From: Firmicutes bacterium UBA3914
GTDB lineage: Bacteria; Bacillota; Limnochordia; Darwinibacteriales; Darwinibacteriaceae
DNA length: 8,996 bases
Reading direction: 5' to 3'
Assembly: GCA_002391385.1 (NCBI GenBank)
Contig: DGEY01000042.1
Span: 2,223-11,218 of the forward strand
Each line of letters starts with the position of its first letter. Position 1 is the first letter of the stretch. The notes under the pieces are model-generated. The model was not told the origin of the DNA. It saw only the letters and a list, made by a program, of their open reading frames with translations, and searched no databases. Below, piece after piece: positions 6,156-8,996 of this stretch. The translations under genes and the position numbers were made by a program.

Positions 6156-6926
6156 TTGGATATTGCCAAAGTGGAAGCGATCGCGGTTGGCGCGGGGAAG
6201 ATCCTCCTGGCGAAACTGGAGGAAGGGTTCTCCATCGAGAAAAAGGGAGCGGTGGATCTGATCACCGATGCCGATCGTTTATCTGATGAATTCATCGTAC
6301 GGAAGCTGCAGGAACACTTCCCAGATACCGCCATCCTCTCGGAGGAGCAGGGCCTGACGAGCTCTGCCCAGAGGAGGAGCCTGTGGGTGGTTGATCCCCT
6401 GGACGGCACCACCAACTACGCCCACGGCTATCCCTATTTTTCCGTATCCATTGCCCTAATTCGCGATGGCGAGCTGGCTTTAGGCGTTGTGCACAATCCC
6501 CTCTCCGGTGAGCTGTTCAGTGCCGTGCGGGGTCAAGGCGCCTACCGCAACGGAACGAAGGTCCGGGTTTCCCAGACAAAACGGGTCCAGGAGAGCCTCC
6601 TGGTGACAGGGTTCGCCTACGATGTGGCTACCCGGCCCGATGATAACATGGCCCAGTTTGCCAGGGCCACCAAAGCTTCCCAGGGGGTGCTGCGCCTCGG
6701 TTCAGCTGCTTTAGACCTCTGCAACGTGGCCTGCGGCCGGCTGGATGGCTATTGGGAAAGGGGCATCAACGTGTGGGATATCGCCGCAGGGGCGCTCATG
6801 GTCCTGGAAGCAGGGGGAAGGCTTTCCTTGATCGGCGGTCAAAAGTTCGATCCCTTCGCCCGGGAGGTTCTGGCCACCAACGGCTTAATCCACGGCGAGC
6901 TTTTAGAGCTGGTTGGGGATCTGTAG
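6156..6926 (+). CDS. suhB: Inositol-1-monophosphatase family phosphatase
   Basis: A TTG at 6156, 8 nt after GAGGAGG (6141-6147), gives a 256-residue protein, the normal family length; the frame extends upstream to a GTG at 6054, but that segment is Arg-rich and unlike the family. The Mg-dependent phosphatase motifs are all present: ITDADRLSD (36-44), the metal ligand pair in SEEQG (E63, E64), DPLDGTTN (80-87, metal ligands D80 and D83) and WDIAAG (D208). The family hydrolyses inositol-1-phosphate and related monoesters, including fructose-1,6-bisphosphate or NADP in some members, in the cytoplasm. The substrate cannot be fixed from sequence. Nearby glycerol-phosphate enzymes make a glycerol phosphate or inositol phosphate plausible, but a terminator separates them. 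It is probably co-transcribed with the kinase-like gene 21 nt downstream. Confidence 0.9.
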   Translation: MDIAKVEAIAVGAGKILLAKLEEGFSIEKKGAVDLITDADRLSDEFIVRKLQEHFPDTAILSEEQGLTSSAQRRSLWVVDPLDGTTNYAHGYPYFSVSIALIRDGELALGVVHNPLSGELFSAVRGQGAYRNGTKVRVSQTKRVQESLLVTGFAYDVATRPDDNMAQFARATKASQGVLRLGSAALDLCNVACGRLDGYWERGINVWDIAAGALMVLEAGGRLSLIGGQKFDPFAREVLATNGLIHGELLELVGDL

Positions 6927-6947
6927 CAGAAGAGCGGGTGTTACTAG

Positions 6948-7442
6948 ATGAAGAAACTGTACTTGATCGGCGGCCCCATGGGTGTGGGCAAAACGGCGGT
7001 GGGCCAAGAACTTAAGCGCAAACTCTCCAGAAGCGTTTTTCTTGATGGTGACTGGTGTTGGGACGCCAACCCCTTTCAGGTCACCGCAGAGACCCAAAAA
7101 ATGGTGCTGGAAAATATCTGCTTTTTGCTGAACCAGTTCATCCGCTGCTCCGCCTACGAGCACATCATCTTCTGCTGGGTGATGCACGAACAGTCCATCA
7201 TCGATGGGATCCTGCGCAATCTGGAAACGACCAACTGCGAAATCAAGGCGATTTCTTTGCTCTGCGCCGCAGACGAACTCAGGGAACGCCTGAGCAGAGG
7301 TATTGCCGCCGGCAGAAGAGAGCCGGATGTTCTGGAGAGAAGTCTCGCCAGAATGCCGCTTTACGATCAGCTAAACACGATCAAGATCAACACAAGCGGC
7401 AAGACGGTGGGGGAAATAGCGGAAGAACTCGCTCGCCTCTAA
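6948..7442 (+). CDS. Small P-loop kinase-like protein, substrate unknown
   Basis: The product is 164 residues. A Walker A motif GGPMGVGKT (8-16) follows an initial beta strand (KKLYLI), and FLDGDW (about 31-36) has the acidic residues that small-molecule kinases place after the first helix. A later Arg-rich helix region with RERLSRG and GRREPD resembles the lid of shikimate- and gluconate-kinase-like enzymes. These features fit a compact nucleoside- or metabolite-kinase of the AAA_18/AAA_33 type, and its length fits too. The start ATG has only a weak ribosome binding site (GCGGG, 6934-6938), suggesting coupling to the phosphatase gene that ends 21 nt before it. Genomic context does not identify the substrate. 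Four cysteines in the middle third are unusual for this fold, but I attach no function to them. Confidence 0.72.
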   Translation: MKKLYLIGGPMGVGKTAVGQELKRKLSRSVFLDGDWCWDANPFQVTAETQKMVLENICFLLNQFIRCSAYEHIIFCWVMHEQSIIDGILRNLETTNCEIKAISLLCAADELRERLSRGIAAGRREPDVLERSLARMPLYDQLNTIKINTSGKTVGEIAEELARL

Positions 7443-7480
7443 GGCGGGAAAGGTACTGGCATCTGCAAGAAAAGCGAAGA

Positions 7481-7506
7481 CCTCCGCAACCTCGCGGAGG
7501 CTTTTT
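7481..7506 (+). terminator. Intrinsic terminator 1 after the kinase-like gene
   Basis: CCTCCGC (7481-7487) pairs perfectly with GCGGAGG (7494-7500) around a 6-nt loop, then C and TTTTT (7502-7506). It follows the kinase-like stop codon by 38 nt. Confidence 0.88.
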
Positions 7507-7519
7507 GTTGGGGCTGCTG

Positions 7520-7542
7520 ACCGGGCTGTTGCCACGGTTTTT
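7520..7542 (+). terminator. Second, tandem terminator
   Basis: ACCGGGC (7520-7526) pairs with GCC-a-CGGT (7531-7538), a 7-bp stem with one bulged A and a TGTT tetraloop, followed directly by T residues to 7542. Only 14 nt separate it from the first terminator. Together they insulate the downstream methyltransferase module from read-through. Confidence 0.6.
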
Positions 7543-7598
7543 CATAAAGGAAATATAGGACGAAGTGAAGAATAAGGGAAAGCAAAGGAGTCGTTGCC

Positions 7599-8411
7599 AT
7601 GGCTGTTCAATGTAAGATCGACCTTGAGTGGCAAAGAGGGTTGAAACCCATTTTGAAATGGGCAGGTGGGAAGCGGTGGTTGGTTCCACATATCCGACCG
7701 ATCTGGATGCGTTTCCAAGATCGCCGCTTGGTTGAACCTTTCTGTGGTGGACTCGCCATAACGCTGGCGCTGGCTCCGAGTAGGGCTTGGGCCAATGACA
7801 TTAATCCCCACTTGATCAACTTTTACAACCAGGTGAAGCAGGGCCTCGTAGTGACGATCCCGATGGAGAATGATAGGGAGCTGTATTACAGCCATCGCGC
7901 GAGGTTCAACGCCCTGATTAAGAACGGTGGACAGGATACCACCGAGGCTGCACAGCTGTTCTATTATCTGAACAGAACTGGCTATAATGGTTTGTGCCGC
8001 TTCAACAAGAGCGGTCAGTTTAACGTTCCTTTCGGCCGCTACAAGACCATCAACTATGCGCGGGACTTTGCGGAGTATGAGGGGGCCTTCAGCCAATGGG
8101 AGTTCACCTGCATGGATTTCGAGGCTCTGAACCTGTCAGATGATGACTTCGTCTATGCTGACCCGCCGTACGATGTTGAGTTTACCAAGTATGCCAAAGA
8201 TGATTTTCGGTGGGAAGATCAAGTGAGATTAGCGGAATGGCTGGCCCAACACAAGGGGCCGGTTGTGCTGTCCAATCAAGCAACCGAAAGGATTGTGGAG
8301 CTCTATCGCAGACTAGGGTTTGATCTCCACTTCTTAAAGGGTCCAAGGATGATATCGTGCGATGGCGATAGGACTCCCGCACTAGAGGTTTTGGCTACGC
8401 GTAACATCTAG
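7599..8411 (+). CDS. dam: Dam-type DNA adenine N6-methyltransferase (D12 class)
   Basis: The product is 270 residues, near the length of E. coli Dam (278) and DpnM (284). AAGGAG (7585-7590) lies 8 nt before the ATG. The motif order is that of alpha-class amino methyltransferases: ILKWAGGKRW (18-27), EPFCGG (46-51) for S-adenosylmethionine binding, a central target-recognition region with YYLNRTGYNGLCRFNKSG, and the catalytic DPPY (188-191). The family methylates adenine at N6, classically in GATC; GATC here is an inference from the resemblance. It is followed 15 nt later by a small nuclease-like gene, which suggests a restriction-modification pair instead of an orphan housekeeping Dam. The base composition of this gene is lower in GC than the genes before 7442, and it is boxed in by terminators, both consistent with acquisition. 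Confidence 0.92.
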   Translation: MAVQCKIDLEWQRGLKPILKWAGGKRWLVPHIRPIWMRFQDRRLVEPFCGGLAITLALAPSRAWANDINPHLINFYNQVKQGLVVTIPMENDRELYYSHRARFNALIKNGGQDTTEAAQLFYYLNRTGYNGLCRFNKSGQFNVPFGRYKTINYARDFAEYEGAFSQWEFTCMDFEALNLSDDDFVYADPPYDVEFTKYAKDDFRWEDQVRLAEWLAQHKGPVVLSNQATERIVELYRRLGFDLHFLKGPRMISCDGDRTPALEVLATRNI

Positions 8412-8426
8412 TAGGGAGAGGATGCA

Positions 8427-8843
8427 ATGAGGGGCACGACGACTGGGCGGATGCTCGAAGCCATGATTCTGCCCTCTCTAGACCTTGGTGGTTACAGTTA
8501 CGAGAAGCAGGTATCAATAGGTGAAAGGCCCAATGGAAGCAGACACATCGTGGATGTGGTGGCCAAGAAAGGCCAAAGGGCGGTTCTCCTATCCCTTAAG
8601 TGGCAGCAGGTTTCCGGAACGGCAGAGCAGAAGGTGCCCTACGAGGTGATCTGCCTCATGAAAGCCGTGGCAGAATCGTACGGCAAATATGCTCGAGCAT
8701 ACATAGTGCTTGGTGGTTCCGGCTGGACTCTGCGGGATTGGTACGTAGGCGGGGGAATGAAGAAGTATCTAGCATATGAACACTATGTGTCTATTCTGAC
8801 CTTAGAGGACTTCATCGCTCAGGCAAACCGGGGTGAGCTGTAG
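8427..8843 (+). CDS. Small PD-(D/E)XK nuclease-like protein, candidate restriction endonuclease
   Basis: The product is 138 residues. AGGGAGAGG (8413-8421) precedes the ATG, and the gap from the methyltransferase is 15 nt. An N-terminal helix with E11 is followed by strands and the core D43-x12-S56-L-K58, then KWQQ, a long helix containing E67 and E73, and a hydrophobic strand YIVLGGSGW. This layout fits a minimal PD-(D/E)XK nuclease fold in which the usual Glu before the Lys is Ser and an acidic residue elsewhere may replace it. The downstream partner position to a Dam-type methyltransferase suggests the cleaving half of a type II system. At 138 residues it is about half the size of DpnII-type enzymes (near 288) and has no separate DNA-recognition domain that I can see. 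Alternatives are a repair-type nickase or an inactive helper subunit. Fold assignment is moderate; target site is inferred only from the partner. Confidence 0.62.
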   Translation: MRGTTTGRMLEAMILPSLDLGGYSYEKQVSIGERPNGSRHIVDVVAKKGQRAVLLSLKWQQVSGTAEQKVPYEVICLMKAVAESYGKYARAYIVLGGSGWTLRDWYVGGGMKKYLAYEHYVSILTLEDFIAQANRGEL

Positions 8844-8860
8844 GTCTTGCGTGGGAAGAT

Positions 8861-8882
8861 ACCTCCGCGGGGATGCGGAGGT
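8861..8882 (+). terminator. Hairpin after the nuclease-like gene
   Basis: ACCTCCGC (8861-8868) pairs perfectly with GCGGAGGT (8875-8882) around a 6-nt loop, 17 nt after the nuclease stop codon. The arm is the same as that of the terminator at 7481-7500, but no T-run follows (GCTTGCG), so termination is probably weaker or depends on other factors. Confidence 0.5.
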
Positions 8883-8978
8883 GCTTGCGTATTGACGCCA
8901 AACCAAGGTTTCCATGTTTAGGCAGGATTTCCCTTTTCTATGCAGAAATGATCGCAAACCGCTGAGGGTGTGTGCAAC

Positions 8979-8996
8979 ATGAGTAGAGAGCAATAC
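8979..8996 (+). CDS. Possible 5' end of the next gene (partial)
   Basis: An ATG at 8979 opens a frame reading MSREQY to the window end. GAGGG (8964-8968) lies 10 nt upstream, a usable ribosome binding site. Only six codons are visible, so no product can be named. Its position makes it a candidate further member of the methyltransferase module, or the first gene of the flanking chromosome. Confidence 0.33.

Noticed and set aside
7055..7558. Open frame overlapping the kinase-like gene in another frame
   Set aside because: The product is low-complexity and Arg-rich, and it runs through two terminators. The overlapping frame has a clear Walker A motif.
7529..7559. Possible promoter TTGCCA with TATAGG before the methyltransferase
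   Set aside because: The spacer would be 19 nt, the -10 match is 4 of 6, and the -35 lies within the stem-loop of the second terminator.
8892..8920. TTGACG as a -35 box upstream of the last, partial gene
   Set aside because: No acceptable -10 lies 16-18 nt downstream; the best candidate matches only two of six bases.
1..8996. CRISPR array, tRNA, rRNA, insertion sequence or transposase
   Set aside because: No regularly spaced direct repeats, cloverleaf-like sequence, ribosomal RNA signature, transposase motif or terminal inverted repeats were seen on either strand.

Overview
The window looks like a moderately GC-rich bacterium, most likely a Bacillota (Gram-positive, Clostridia-like) lineage. 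The reasons are strong GGAGG-type ribosome binding sites, one GTG and one TTG start supported by such sites, tightly packed same-strand operons, short hairpin-plus-T terminators, and gene families typical of anaerobic Firmicutes and Thermotogae. I cannot name the genus. All supported genes are on the + strand.

Region 1 (1-374) is a noncoding leader. It holds two good sigma-A-like promoters and three 14-bp dyads, followed by a SorC-family sugar-phosphate-responsive regulator (375-1325).

Region 2 (1423-5980) is a glycerol-phosphate oxidation operon. It encodes a GlpA-like flavoprotein with a C-terminal BFD-like [2Fe-2S] domain, a second FAD/NAD flavoprotein, a small DUF1667 protein with a CxxCxxxC...C cluster motif, and an AraM/EgsA-type glycerol-1-phosphate dehydrogenase. 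The first three genes abut or overlap and probably form one membrane-independent or loosely membrane-associated complex that oxidises glycerol-3-phosphate to DHAP. The fourth gene sits behind a hairpin and handles the opposite enantiomer, glycerol-1-phosphate. No glycerol kinase or facilitator is present. The operon ends at a clear terminator (5996-6027).

Region 3 (6071-7442) holds an inositol-monophosphatase-family phosphatase translated from a TTG start, preceded by a possible 23-codon leader peptide, and a small P-loop kinase-like protein. Two tandem terminators (7481-7542) close it.

Region 4 (7599-8843) is an accessory module with visibly lower GC. It has a Dam-type adenine methyltransferase (D12 class) followed 15 nt later by a 138-residue protein that reads as a minimal PD-(D/E)XK nuclease, a plausible compact restriction-modification pair. 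A hairpin and the probable first six codons of another gene end the window.

No tRNA, rRNA, CRISPR array, insertion sequence or transposase was seen.
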